A stretch of DNA of 64,000 nt, from contig CALFAV010000040.1 of assembly GCA_937946835.1 (NCBI GenBank), forward strand, positions 1-64,000. The letters are read 5' to 3'. The translations under genes and the position numbers were made by a program. This DNA comes from an uncultured Verrucomicrobiae bacterium (GTDB lineage: Bacteria; Verrucomicrobiota; Verrucomicrobiia; Limisphaerales; J093). This document shows, piece after piece, positions 8,406 to 17,926 of this stretch. Each line of letters begins with the position of its first letter. The stretch's first letter is position 1. The notes under the pieces are model-generated. The model was not told the DNA's origin. It saw only the letters and a list, made by a program, of their open reading frames with translations, and ran no database searches.

Positions 8406-9686
8406 ATGCGGTTTGCCCCGGAAGTCCAGCGCTATCCCAACGGCCTGACGCTGGCCGTGGCGCCCATGCCGGAGATGGCCAGTGTGAGCGCCGGCTTCTG
8501 GGTGGGCGTGGGCGGGCGGTATGAAGAGGCCGGCCTCAACGGCGCCTCGCACTTCATCGAGCACATGCTCTTCAAGGGCACGCGCCGGCGCAGCGCCCGG
8601 GACATCTCCGAGGCGGTCGAGGGCGTGGGCGGCCACCTCAATGCCTTCACCAGCGAGGAGACCACCTGCTTTTACGCCAAGGCGCCCCGCCAGCACCTGG
8701 CCACCGTGCTCGATGTGCTGGCAGACCTGTTCCTCAACTCGGTCTTCGCCCCGCGCGACCTGAGCACCGAGCGCGAGGTGATCCGCGAAGAGGCGGCCAT
8801 GTACCGCGACCAACCCCACCTCCACGTCGAGGAACTGCTCAACGCGTTGCAATGGCCCAACCACCCGCTGGGGCGGCCCTTGACGGGTACCGAGGCCACC
8901 CTCCCGCGCCTGACCCGCGAGCGGCTGCTGGCATTCCGTCGCCGCCATCACGTGGCGCCCGCCATTGTGATCGCCGTCGCCGGCGCCTGCACCCCGGGTA
9001 CCTGCCGGCGGATCGTGGAGGCCTGGGCGGATCGCTTCCCCTCGGGCCCCCGGCCCACGTTCGAGCCGGTGCCGGCGCGGGTCAACGGTCCCGGCGTGCG
9101 CCTGGAACGGCGCCCCATCGCCCAGACCCAACTGGCCCTGGGCTTGCGGACCTGCTCCCGACATGACCCGCGGCGCTTCGCGCTGCGGCTGCTGAACGTG
9201 CTGGTGGGCGAAAACGCCAGTTCGCGACTGTTCCAGGCCCTGCGCGAGGACCGCGGCATCACCTACAACGTGGCCAGCTCGTTGAGTTTCTTCCACGACA
9301 CCGGCGACCTGGTCGTAACCGCCGGTCTGGAGCCGGGGCACCTTGGCCGGGCGTTGCGCCTGATCGTGGCCGAGCTGCGCCGCTGCAAGCGCCTGGCCCC
9401 CGGCGCCGCCGAACTGCGCCGCGCCCGGGATTACGTCCTGGGGCAGATGGACCTGAGCCTTGAGAACAGCGAAACCCAGATGATGTGGCTGGGCGAGCAA
9501 TGGCTGGGTTACGGCCGGCTCTTCGCCCCGGAGACCTTCCGCCGCGCCCTCCAACGCGTGAGCGCGGCGGACATCCGCGCCGCCGCCGCGGAGTTTTTCC
9601 GCCCCGAGCGTGCCTGCCTGGCCCTGGTCGGCCCGCACCGCGCTGCGGACGCCGAGGCGGCGCGGCGAATTTTGGCCCGGCTCTGA
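8406..9686 (+). CDS. M16 family zinc peptidase
   Basis: HFIEHMLFKGTRRRSARDISEAVEGVGGHLNAFTSEETTCFYAKA (inverted HxxEH). Confidence 0.93.
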   Translation: MRFAPEVQRYPNGLTLAVAPMPEMASVSAGFWVGVGGRYEEAGLNGASHFIEHMLFKGTRRRSARDISEAVEGVGGHLNAFTSEETTCFYAKAPRQHLATVLDVLADLFLNSVFAPRDLSTEREVIREEAAMYRDQPHLHVEELLNALQWPNHPLGRPLTGTEATLPRLTRERLLAFRRRHHVAPAIVIAVAGACTPGTCRRIVEAWADRFPSGPRPTFEPVPARVNGPGVRLERRPIAQTQLALGLRTCSRHDPRRFALRLLNVLVGENASSRLFQALREDRGITYNVASSLSFFHDTGDLVVTAGLEPGHLGRALRLIVAELRRCKRLAPGAAELRRARDYVLGQMDLSLENSETQMMWLGEQWLGYGRLFAPETFRRALQRVSAADIRAAAAEFFRPERACLALVGPHRAADAEAARRILARL

Positions 9687-9687
9687 A

Positions 9688-10659
9688 TCAGTCCGCGTAC
9701 CCGTCGGGGTGCGCCCGATGCCAGGCCCAGGCGCTGGCCACGATTTCCCGCAACCCGGGGAAGCGCGGCCGCCAGCCCAACTCCCGCATGGCCTTCTCCG
9801 CCGACGCCACCAGCCGCGGCGGGTCGCCCGGGCGGCGCGGTCGTTCCACCACGGGGATGCGCACCCCGCTGACCTCCTCGCACATGCGCACCACCTCGCG
9901 CACCGAGTAACCGGCGCCGTTGCCCAGGTTGAAAAAACCGCGCGCCCCGGGCGCCAGCGCCCGGATGTGGGCGTCGGCCAGGTCGCTGATGTGGATGTAG
10001 TCCCGGATGCACGTGCCGTCCGGGGTGGGGTAATCGGTGCCGTAGATTTCGCACTGCGCGGCCCGGCCCAGGGCCACCTTGAGCACGTTGGGGATGAGGT
10101 GTGTCTCGACCCGGTGATCTTCGCCACACCGCTCGGTGGCCCCGGCGGCGTTGAAGTAGCGAAATGCGACGAATTCCAGGCCGTGAAGGCGCTCGTACCA
10201 GCCCAGCAGCCTCTCGAACATCAGCTTGGACTCCCCGTAGGGGTTGATCGGGCGCTGGGGCAGGTCCTCGGTGATCGGCAACCGCTCGGGTTGACCGTAC
10301 GTGGCGCAGGTCGAACTGAAGATCAACTTGCGCACGCCCGCCGCCACCGCAGCGTCGAGCAGGTTCAGCCCGTACGCCACGTTGTTGCGGAAGTACCTGG
10401 ACGGGTCGGTCATGGACTCGCCGACCAGCGCCAGCGCGGCGAAGTGCACGATCGCCTGCGCTCCGCTCTCCCGGACCACGCGCAGCACCGCCTCGCGCTC
10501 GCTGAGGCAGAGCCGGACAAAGCGCGCCCGCGGGTCCACGGCACTGCGGTGCCCCTCGCGCAGATTGTCGAGCACCGTCACGGTGTGCCCCGCCTCACAC
10601 AACTGCTCCACGCACGCCGCCCCGATGTAACCGGCCCCGCCCGTCACCAACACCTTCAT
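9688..10659 (-). CDS. galE: UDP-glucose 4-epimerase
   Basis: MKVLVTGGAGYIGAACVEQLCEAGHTVTVLDNLREGH...SSTCATYG...PINPYGESKLMFE...RYFNAAGA. Confidence 0.93.
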   Translation of the reverse strand: MKVLVTGGAGYIGAACVEQLCEAGHTVTVLDNLREGHRSAVDPRARFVRLCLSEREAVLRVVRESGAQAIVHFAALALVGESMTDPSRYFRNNVAYGLNLLDAAVAAGVRKLIFSSTCATYGQPERLPITEDLPQRPINPYGESKLMFERLLGWYERLHGLEFVAFRYFNAAGATERCGEDHRVETHLIPNVLKVALGRAAQCEIYGTDYPTPDGTCIRDYIHISDLADAHIRALAPGARGFFNLGNGAGYSVREVVRMCEEVSGVRIPVVERPRRPGDPPRLVASAEKAMRELGWRPRFPGLREIVASAWAWHRAHPDGYAD

Positions 10660-10784
10660 GCGCCCAAGCTACCCGGCACGCGGCGCGCGCCTCAACGGGG
10701 AACTTGCGGGTCGCCTCCCGGTCGCGGCGACTCCTCCCGGCCTTCCGGCGGTGCTGCGCGGCTCTTCGCCCGCGCTCCGGCGGC

Positions 10785-12701
10785 TCAGGCGGCCGGGGCG
10801 GGCGCAGGGCGAGCCGGGGGGTCCGCCCGCAGGCTGGCCCAGTACCGCAGCGGCAACGAACCCAGGCCGATCAGCACAAGCTGGCTGGCCACAAAGAGCA
10901 TCAGCCAGAAAAACGCCGCGTCCATGAACCCGTACGAGTGCAGGCCCACGCCCAGCATGTTCACGCCAAACCAGGAAAAGCTGGTCACCACGTTGCCGAA
11001 GATGGCCAGGTTCATCAGCCCGCGCTCGCCGACCAGCCCGCCCCACCGGGCATGGAGGATCAGGGCGTTCCACAACACGATGATCAACGCGCCATTTTCT
11101 TTCGGGTCCCAGCCCCAGAAGCGGCCCCAGGACTGATCGGCCCAGATGCCGCCCAGCACCGTGCCCACGAAGCTGAACAGGGTGGCAAAGCACAGGATGC
11201 CATAGACCATCCGGTTCAAGGCCGCCCGGCTCGGGGCGGTCAGCCCGCGGGTGAACAGGCCGCGCAACACGTACATGATGGCCAGGAAACCGGCGGCGAA
11301 CGTGGCCGAGTAGCCCAGGGTGATGGTGATGACGTGGGTGCTGAGCCAGAAGTTGCTGTCCAGCACCGCGCGCATCATCTCCATCGTGTCGCCCCCGAGG
11401 GCGAGGTTGTGGGCGATGATCAGCGTGATGCACCCCACCGTGGCGGCCATGACCAGGCCGACGCTGTCGCGGTGAATCCGCTCGAGGATGACCCCCAGGG
11501 CCACCGCGCCCCAGCCCACAAACACGGCCGAGGAGTACAGGTTGGTGACCGGCGGCCGGCCCTCGAGCGCCATGCGGAACAGGATGCCCGCGGTGTGCAC
11601 GGCCAGGCCGAGAACCAGCAGCCCGTAGCCGCTGCGATTCCACACCCCGGCCCGGGTGGCGGACAACCACGAGAAACAGCCCAGCAGGAAGGCCACCACG
11701 TACAGGGTCGTGCCCAGGTAAAACGGCCGCCATTGATTGTAGAGAAACTCCCAGCGGCCCTTGGCGATTTCGCGGTCCAGCCCCTTGGCCGTCAACCACT
11801 GCCGGTGGCGGGCCAGGGCCTGGTTGAAGGCTTCGGGCTGCCCGGCGGCGTAAGCGCCGGCCATTTCGGCGTACGCCAGCACCGCGGGGTGAATCTGGCG
11901 CGTCACCAGCGTCTCCATGAGACTCGCCCCCACGTTGGCCCAGGCGTCGCGGTTGGTCTCGGGATGGATCGGCGGCACGATGAGCGGCAGGGCGGTCTGG
12001 CTCAGGGCTTCGAAGCGCCGGGCAAAACGCACGAGCGTGCCCAGCGCCTCCGTGTCGTGCGGCTCGCCCGCCTCGTGTTGGGTTACCGCCGTCAGGCCGG
12101 GCTCCAGCGCGGCCTGGTAGGCCTTCAACTCGGCGAGGAAATTCGTGGTGCCCTCGGGTTGGAGGGTGCTCTTGAGCCGCTGATAGAGCACCAGGTTTTG
12201 GAAGAGCTTGAAGACGGCCTTGTGGAACGTGTTGCGCTGGGCCGGATCCAACGCCCCGGCCTGGCGGGCCTGTTTTTCAATTTCCTCGAAGTGCGGGCGC
12301 AGCTCGCTCTGGGCGTGGTAAAACGGCCCGTCCGGTGGCAGGCCCAGCAGCGTGCGCAACTCCGGGTGGTCAATGCGGAAGACCTTGCGCCGGTCGGCCT
12401 GTTCCGGCCGGGTCATCAGCTCCAGCAACCACTCGAGGGCGCTCATCCGGGTGTACTTCGCCCCCGGGTTCCAGGCGGGCGCGTCGGGACGGGTCACCTC
12501 GGCAAAGGCCTGACGGGCGCGAATCTGCAGGAGCGAGTTGCGCGCCACCGAGTCCCACGGCTGCACGCGGCCGTTGAGCAGCACCGGCAACCGGCCGAAG
12601 CCCACCACGTCAAACTCGGCGGCCGGCCGCGGCGGGCGCAGGGCGGCGAGCACCCACAGGGCAAACAGACCGGTCAACAACCAGGGCAAATGTTTCTTCA
12701 T
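10785..12701 (-). CDS. ccsA: Cytochrome c biogenesis protein CcsA (System II), long N-terminal region
   Basis: C-terminal WADQSWGRFWGWDPKENGALIIVLWNALILHARWGG (WWD-type motif); multiple TM helices; overlaps resB by ATGA. Confidence 0.9.
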   Translation of the reverse strand: MKKHLPWLLTGLFALWVLAALRPPRPAAEFDVVGFGRLPVLLNGRVQPWDSVARNSLLQIRARQAFAEVTRPDAPAWNPGAKYTRMSALEWLLELMTRPEQADRRKVFRIDHPELRTLLGLPPDGPFYHAQSELRPHFEEIEKQARQAGALDPAQRNTFHKAVFKLFQNLVLYQRLKSTLQPEGTTNFLAELKAYQAALEPGLTAVTQHEAGEPHDTEALGTLVRFARRFEALSQTALPLIVPPIHPETNRDAWANVGASLMETLVTRQIHPAVLAYAEMAGAYAAGQPEAFNQALARHRQWLTAKGLDREIAKGRWEFLYNQWRPFYLGTTLYVVAFLLGCFSWLSATRAGVWNRSGYGLLVLGLAVHTAGILFRMALEGRPPVTNLYSSAVFVGWGAVALGVILERIHRDSVGLVMAATVGCITLIIAHNLALGGDTMEMMRAVLDSNFWLSTHVITITLGYSATFAAGFLAIMYVLRGLFTRGLTAPSRAALNRMVYGILCFATLFSFVGTVLGGIWADQSWGRFWGWDPKENGALIIVLWNALILHARWGGLVGERGLMNLAIFGNVVTSFSWFGVNMLGVGLHSYGFMDAAFFWLMLFVASQLVLIGLGSLPLRYWASLRADPPARPAPAPAA

Positions 12702-13930
12702 CGGCTCAACACTGGTTCGGCGGGGGCGGGCCGGGCAGGCAGGGTGCGGCCCGTTGGTCGCGGCCGCCGTTCGCGCAGGAAAGCCAGGAGATGCCCGGTG
12801 AACTGCCAGAGCAGGCCCGCGCTCACCAGGGTGCAGGCGAGGTAGGGCATGAGCCAGCCCGGATTCTGCACCACCTGGAGGGTCGAGGTGGGTTTCTGGC
12901 CCCGCATTCGCACGGCTTCATCCGCCGCCATCTGGTACTGGTAGAACGTGAAGCCGCCGTAGCGCAGCGGGTTGTTCATGTAAATGAGCACCTCGCGGTC
13001 CTCGCCGGTGGCGGGCTGGCGCACGCGCACCCGGCTGGAGAAGTTGCGCGGGATTTCGGTGCCCGGGTACTTGTCGTGGCGGGCCTCGAGCAGGGTGAGG
13101 GAAAACGGCTTGTAATACCGGGCCAGGCGCAGGGCCAGGAGATGTTTGCGGCCCCGGACTTCGACCGCCTGCGGCTCCAGCAACCAGTCACTGACCAGCC
13201 AGATGCCCAGCGAGGTGCCGGGCGCCTGAGCGTCGAGCAACTCGATGATGGCGGTGGGCACGTTGCGTTCGTCGGTGGTGGTCACCGGCGGCCGTGGCAC
13301 GAACCGGGCCTGCAACCCGGTGCCCTGCGTGACCTGGGGCGTGGCGTTGGTGTCGCCACGCACCGGGGCGGAGTTGGCCCAAAACTGGTGCACCCGGATG
13401 GCAAAAGGCAGTTGCGGATGGGAAATGGTGGTCCCGGGCCGCAGGTGCGACTCGGGAATGGCCACGACCCGGTCCACGTTCGGGTCGCTCGGGTCAATCA
13501 CCGCCAGTTCGCTCCGCCGCTGCGATTCGGAGTAGCTCTTGGTCTCGCCCTCGGCCAACCGCATCACGCTCTCCCGCTGGGCCAGGTCGGTCCAAAGCTG
13601 CCCCAGCAGCAGCGCGGCCAGGCCGAAGTGGATCAACAACAACCCCGGATGGAACCGCTGCCGCCCCAGGCGGCTGAAGTACGCGACAAACAGGTTGATC
13701 AACAGCACCCCGCCCAGCAGGTAACCGCCGGGAAACACCGGAATGCGCACCGCGGTCCCGGGCAGTTGCCAGTACACGAAGAAGCTCTGGAAGTACCGCG
13801 CCTGGACCTCGTACAGCCCCAGCTTCACCTGCGCCAGGGTGCCCACAAAGACCAGCACCACCGCCAGCGCCAGACACACCACGGTGAGCCGGAGGGAACT
13901 GAACAAACGAATCAGGGGTTCAAGGAGCAT
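12698..13930 (-). CDS. resB: Cytochrome c biogenesis protein ResB
   Basis: MLLEPLIRLFSSLRLTVVCLALAVVLVFVGTLAQVKLGLYEVQARYFQSFFVYW; adjacent to ccsA; C-terminal YQYQMAADEA. Confidence 0.88.
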   Translation of the reverse strand: MLLEPLIRLFSSLRLTVVCLALAVVLVFVGTLAQVKLGLYEVQARYFQSFFVYWQLPGTAVRIPVFPGGYLLGGVLLINLFVAYFSRLGRQRFHPGLLLIHFGLAALLLGQLWTDLAQRESVMRLAEGETKSYSESQRRSELAVIDPSDPNVDRVVAIPESHLRPGTTISHPQLPFAIRVHQFWANSAPVRGDTNATPQVTQGTGLQARFVPRPPVTTTDERNVPTAIIELLDAQAPGTSLGIWLVSDWLLEPQAVEVRGRKHLLALRLARYYKPFSLTLLEARHDKYPGTEIPRNFSSRVRVRQPATGEDREVLIYMNNPLRYGGFTFYQYQMAADEAVRMRGQKPTSTLQVVQNPGWLMPYLACTLVSAGLLWQFTGHLLAFLRERRPRPTGRTLPARPAPAEPVLSR

Positions 13931-15056
13931 ATTCGGCACTTTCGACAAATTGCAGAAACACCGGCTTCTCACGGTCCACCACGGCCGCCTCGCCGCTCAG
14001 CTTGTAAAACCAGCTTTGATTCCCTTTCTGCACCGCCGCGGCCACCAGGCGGCGCCCCGACTCCGGCGCGGCGATCTCCACCCAATACCCCGGCTGAGCG
14101 CCAAAGGTGCGGGGTTGCATCGCCCCGGCCAGTTCGGATTCCCCGATCGGCCCCAGGCCCAGTTGGCGCCGCCAGCGATTGATGTTCGCCAGCGGCCCGC
14201 CGCCATCCCCGGGCAACATCGCCACGCTGATCTCGGCCCGCCCTTCCGCGTCGCGCGGGAAAAACCGCGCGGCCTGCATCGCCCCCGGGGCCTGGGTCTG
14301 CCAATGCTCGGGCACTTGAAAACGCGGCAGACCGGCCGGACGGGCTTCGGCGGCGCTGCCCGCGCCCGGGCCCGGCGCGGCCGGTGAGACCGGCGGGGCG
14401 CTCTCGAATTGAAGGGTGCGCAAAAACTCCACGAACGCGCCTTTCTGATCGCCCACCAGCGACGCGGGACCGGTCATTTTGAAGAACCACGACATGCCAT
14501 CCCGCCGCAAAATCGCCGCCAGCGTGCGCTGATCATCCGCCTCGTAACTGTCTCCGACCAGATCGTACAACTGCCCTTCCCCACCCCCGAGGGCGACGGT
14601 TTGCGCCAGGCGCGGCAGTTCGTCGGCGGTGACCGCCTTCAGCCCCACCTGGGCGCGCCAGCGGTTGACGTTGTCCAAATCATTCCCCCCCGTCCCGGCC
14701 AGCGGGATGATGGTCACCTCCGCCTCCTGTCCATGCGGACCGGCAATCACAAAGTAGCCCGCGCGCAGGCTCGTGGCCGGGCGCTCCTGCCAACCCGCGG
14801 GCAGTTGCCAGCTCAACCGGGGCCGGCTCGGACCGGCGTGCGGGTCCGCCCCGCCCAACCCGCCCGGGTCGGGAACCATTCCCGCGGTCGCTGTGGCCGG
14901 ACGTTCCTTGGGCGCCTCGTAAACACGGATTTCCTCGCGCCCGCAACCGGCGGTGAGCATCAGCAGTCCCGCCAGCCCGGCCCGACCGAAGCACCACCAC
15001 CGCCGCCGGTGACCCGGCTGCAGGCCCGGAGGCCCGGGTGACTCGAAAGCACGCAC
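13920..15056 (-). CDS. Predicted lipoprotein with two tandem homologous domains, function unknown
   Basis: Lipobox LMLTAGC; two similar halves each contain (N)xNRWRxQ(V/L)GL and (S/Q)WFxK(M/L)(T/S)G. The 3' end overlaps the resB start (ATGCTCCTTGA). Confidence 0.75.
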   Translation of the reverse strand: MRAFESPGPPGLQPGHRRRWWCFGRAGLAGLLMLTAGCGREEIRVYEAPKERPATATAGMVPDPGGLGGADPHAGPSRPRLSWQLPAGWQERPATSLRAGYFVIAGPHGQEAEVTIIPLAGTGGNDLDNVNRWRAQVGLKAVTADELPRLAQTVALGGGEGQLYDLVGDSYEADDQRTLAAILRRDGMSWFFKMTGPASLVGDQKGAFVEFLRTLQFESAPPVSPAAPGPGAGSAAEARPAGLPRFQVPEHWQTQAPGAMQAARFFPRDAEGRAEISVAMLPGDGGGPLANINRWRRQLGLGPIGESELAGAMQPRTFGAQPGYWVEIAAPESGRRLVAAAVQKGNQSWFYKLSGEAAVVDREKPVFLQFVESAEYAP

Positions 15057-15341
15057 GCAAAATTGTTAGGGTACGCGGCCACCCTTGGCAAATGCCGTCG
15101 GCGTTTCGCGCGCCGGGACCTCCCGGGCAAGGGCGCCGGGCGGCAAGCCAAAAGGGACAACCGGCTTGTTTGCCGGGGCGAACGGCCCAACAGGCGTAGC
15201 CCCGTGGCAACCGGACCGGCAGCGCATCCGCCCGGCCACTGAGCAAAGACGTGCGGCTGGCGGCCCTCCGTTTTGCCCGGGGATTGGCAAAAGGGCTGTT
15301 GCACGCCAAGCTTCCCTTCCGGCTGCGCGCCGGGTCGCCGC

Positions 15342-16253
15342 GTGATTCCCGCCCTCATCGCCACGTTTCTGTTTGCCGGGTCCGTCATCGCCGCCAGCCG
15401 GTCCGCCCGCCTGCTGGGCAGCCAGGCCGCGAACTTCTGGCGCATTCTGTTGGCGGCGGTGTTTCTCGGCGGCTGGGCGCACACCGTGGGCCGCGGCCTG
15501 GGCGGGGGCGCCTTCGGACTGTTCTTCCTGAGCGGCGTCATCGGCTTCGGCCTGGGCGACTACGCGCTCTTCGAGGCGTTGCCCCGGCTGGGGCCGCGCC
15601 TGAGCAGCCTGATGATCAACTGCCTGGCCGCACCCTTTGCCGCCCTCATCGAATGGCTGTGGTTGGACACTGGGCTGAGCCTGGCCCAAATCTTCTGGGG
15701 AAGCGTGATTCTGGCCGGCGTGGGGTTGTCTTTGGCCCCCGAAGGCGGCGGCTCCGGCCCGCCGCACCGGCGGCTGGCGGGCATTGGTTTCGGCGTGGTG
15801 GCCGGCTTCGGCCAGGGGCTGGGCGCGGTGATCACCCGCAAGGCCTTCGCGTTGGCGGCCGCCGCGGGCGAGCCGGTGGACGGCGGGACCGCCGCCTACC
15901 AGCGGATTCTGGGCGGCCTGGCGTTCGTGACGCTGCCATACGCCTGGGGACTGCTGCGACGCCGTTGGCGGCAGGCCGGGGAAGTTCCGGTCCACCTGCC
16001 GCCGGACCAGCAGCGGCGGGCTCGGGCCTGGGTGCTGGCCAATGCACTGGCCGGGCCGTCGGTGGGCGTGGGCTTTTATCAATGGGCGCTGAAGACCACG
16101 CCCAGCGGCGTGGTGTTGCCCATCACGGCCATGACCCCGTTGCTGGTGGTGCCCTACACCTGGCTGTGTGAGGGCGACCGCCCGGGGTGGCGTTCCCTGG
16201 CCGGAGCGGTCGCGGCAGTGGTGGGGGTCATCGGACTGGCCCTGTTCCCGTGA
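15342..16253 (+). CDS. EamA/DMT superfamily transporter
   Basis: Ten hydrophobic segments in two EamA-like halves; LGLGDYALFEALPRLGPRLSSLMINCLAAPFAALIEW; GTG start at 15342. Confidence 0.85.
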   Translation: MIPALIATFLFAGSVIAASRSARLLGSQAANFWRILLAAVFLGGWAHTVGRGLGGGAFGLFFLSGVIGFGLGDYALFEALPRLGPRLSSLMINCLAAPFAALIEWLWLDTGLSLAQIFWGSVILAGVGLSLAPEGGGSGPPHRRLAGIGFGVVAGFGQGLGAVITRKAFALAAAAGEPVDGGTAAYQRILGGLAFVTLPYAWGLLRRRWRQAGEVPVHLPPDQQRRARAWVLANALAGPSVGVGFYQWALKTTPSGVVLPITAMTPLLVVPYTWLCEGDRPGWRSLAGAVAAVVGVIGLALFP

Positions 16254-16303
16254 ACGAAGCGGCGCCTCAACCCCCGCCTGCGCGCGTCCGGATCCAGGGG
16301 CTT

Positions 16304-17824
16304 TCAACCGGCACCGGGGGTATCCTCCGAGCCGACCGGGCGTGAGGGGAAAATCGCGCGGACCAGTGCCGCCACGGCCACGGTCACCGTGGCGCCGATG
16401 AGGGTGTACCAGGGCCAGGCCACCCGGGCACGCCAGCCCGTGTAAAGGGTGAGCATTACGGCCAGAGCGACCAGCATCCCGGTGATGACCGGAACGGGGC
16501 TGCCGCGACGCCACGCCAGGGCCAGCACCAGCCCGCCGAGCATGGCGCCACTGGTCAGGCCGCTGAGGGCAAAGGCGGCGTGGAGGACCGATTCCACCGT
16601 GCGGGCGAGCACGGCCACCCCCACCAGCAGCGCGGCCCACAGCAACATTGAGGCCCGGCTGACCCGCAGGTTGACCGCCTCGCCGCGCGCGCGCCGCGCC
16701 AGGCCCTGGTAAAAATCCATCGTGAACACCGACGCCAGCGCCGAAAGCGCCGCGCTGACCGAGGACATGGCCGCCGCCAGAATGGCCACCACCAGCAGGC
16801 CCTTGAAGACCGGCGGCACGGCGGTGAGGATGAAGATCGGGAAGATGTAGTCGTTTTTGCGCACGCCCGGCCGGGCCTCGGGCAGCGCCAATGGCAGGGG
16901 ATGCGTCTGGTAAAACACCCACAACATCACCCCCGCAAGCAGGAAGACCAGCATCAGGGGGAGGATGATCGCCGCGCTCAGCAACAACGCCCGCCGGCCC
17001 GCCGCCACCGAGCCGCAGGTGAGCACGCGCTGGACGATGAGCTGGTCGGCCCCGTGACTGTAGAGCACGAGCACCGTGGCGCCGACCAGGCCCATCCAGA
17101 GATTGAACGGCATCGCCAGGCTGAACCGGAGGTTCAACCAGTGAAATTTTCCCCCCTCGGCCGCCAGCCGCACCGCTTCGGCCATCCCCCCGTCAATCAA
17201 CGTGGGCACGAACGCCAGCGTGAACAGCCCGCCCGCCAGGAACAACAGAAACTGCACCGCCTCGACCCACACGGCGGACTTGACCCCGCCGGCCAGTGTG
17301 TACGTCAACGCCAGCGCCACAAACAACCCGATGGCCCCGCCGATGTCGGCCTCGGCAAACCCCAGGATCAGTTGCAGCGGGATGCAGCTCACGTACACGC
17401 GCACCCCGGCCGCCAGCACCCCGGCCAGCAGGAAAAAGCCGCCCGCCGTGCGGCGCGCCGCCGGACCGAAGGCCCGCTCGAACAGTTGGTAGGGCGAATA
17501 AATCTCGCCGCGGAAATAGTGCGGCACCAGGACCACCGCCAGGAGGACGCGGGCCAGCACGTAACCGAAGATGATCTGGAGGAACGTCAGGTGGTCCGGG
17601 CCGTAGGCCAGCGCGGGGACGCCGATAAACGTCAGTGCGCTGGTCTCGGTGGCGATGATCGAAAAACCCACCGCCCACCAGGGCAGGTTGCGCCCGCCCA
17701 GGAAGTAATCGCGCGTGCCCTGCGTCCGGCGTCCCGCCCACAACCCAAAGCCGATCACCCCGACCAGGTAGGCCCCGATGACCGCCCAGTCGGGCGCGCC
17801 CAAGTGAGGAAGGGTGCTCGGCAC
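16304..17824 (-). CDS. Sodium:solute symporter (SSS) family
   Basis: GFGLWAGRRTQGTRDYFLGGRNLPWWAVGFSIIATETSALTFIGVPALAYG; about 13 TM helices. Confidence 0.92.
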   Translation of the reverse strand: MPSTLPHLGAPDWAVIGAYLVGVIGFGLWAGRRTQGTRDYFLGGRNLPWWAVGFSIIATETSALTFIGVPALAYGPDHLTFLQIIFGYVLARVLLAVVLVPHYFRGEIYSPYQLFERAFGPAARRTAGGFFLLAGVLAAGVRVYVSCIPLQLILGFAEADIGGAIGLFVALALTYTLAGGVKSAVWVEAVQFLLFLAGGLFTLAFVPTLIDGGMAEAVRLAAEGGKFHWLNLRFSLAMPFNLWMGLVGATVLVLYSHGADQLIVQRVLTCGSVAAGRRALLLSAAIILPLMLVFLLAGVMLWVFYQTHPLPLALPEARPGVRKNDYIFPIFILTAVPPVFKGLLVVAILAAAMSSVSAALSALASVFTMDFYQGLARRARGEAVNLRVSRASMLLWAALLVGVAVLARTVESVLHAAFALSGLTSGAMLGGLVLALAWRRGSPVPVITGMLVALAVMLTLYTGWRARVAWPWYTLIGATVTVAVAALVRAIFPSRPVGSEDTPGAG

Positions 17825-17926
17825 GGGCGCGGAGTGTGGCGACTCCCGGCCCGCCTGGCCAGCCTCCCCCTTCGGCGCGGGAGCCGGCGATGGGTTCCAA
17901 GGACCACCGCGGCGGCCGCCCCGCCC

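Noticed and set aside
15057-15341. Possible SAM, cobalamin or c-di-GMP riboswitch
   Set aside because: Short matches (GGCAACC, GCCACTG) occur but not in the order or spacing of the known consensus; kept only as an unexplained structured region.
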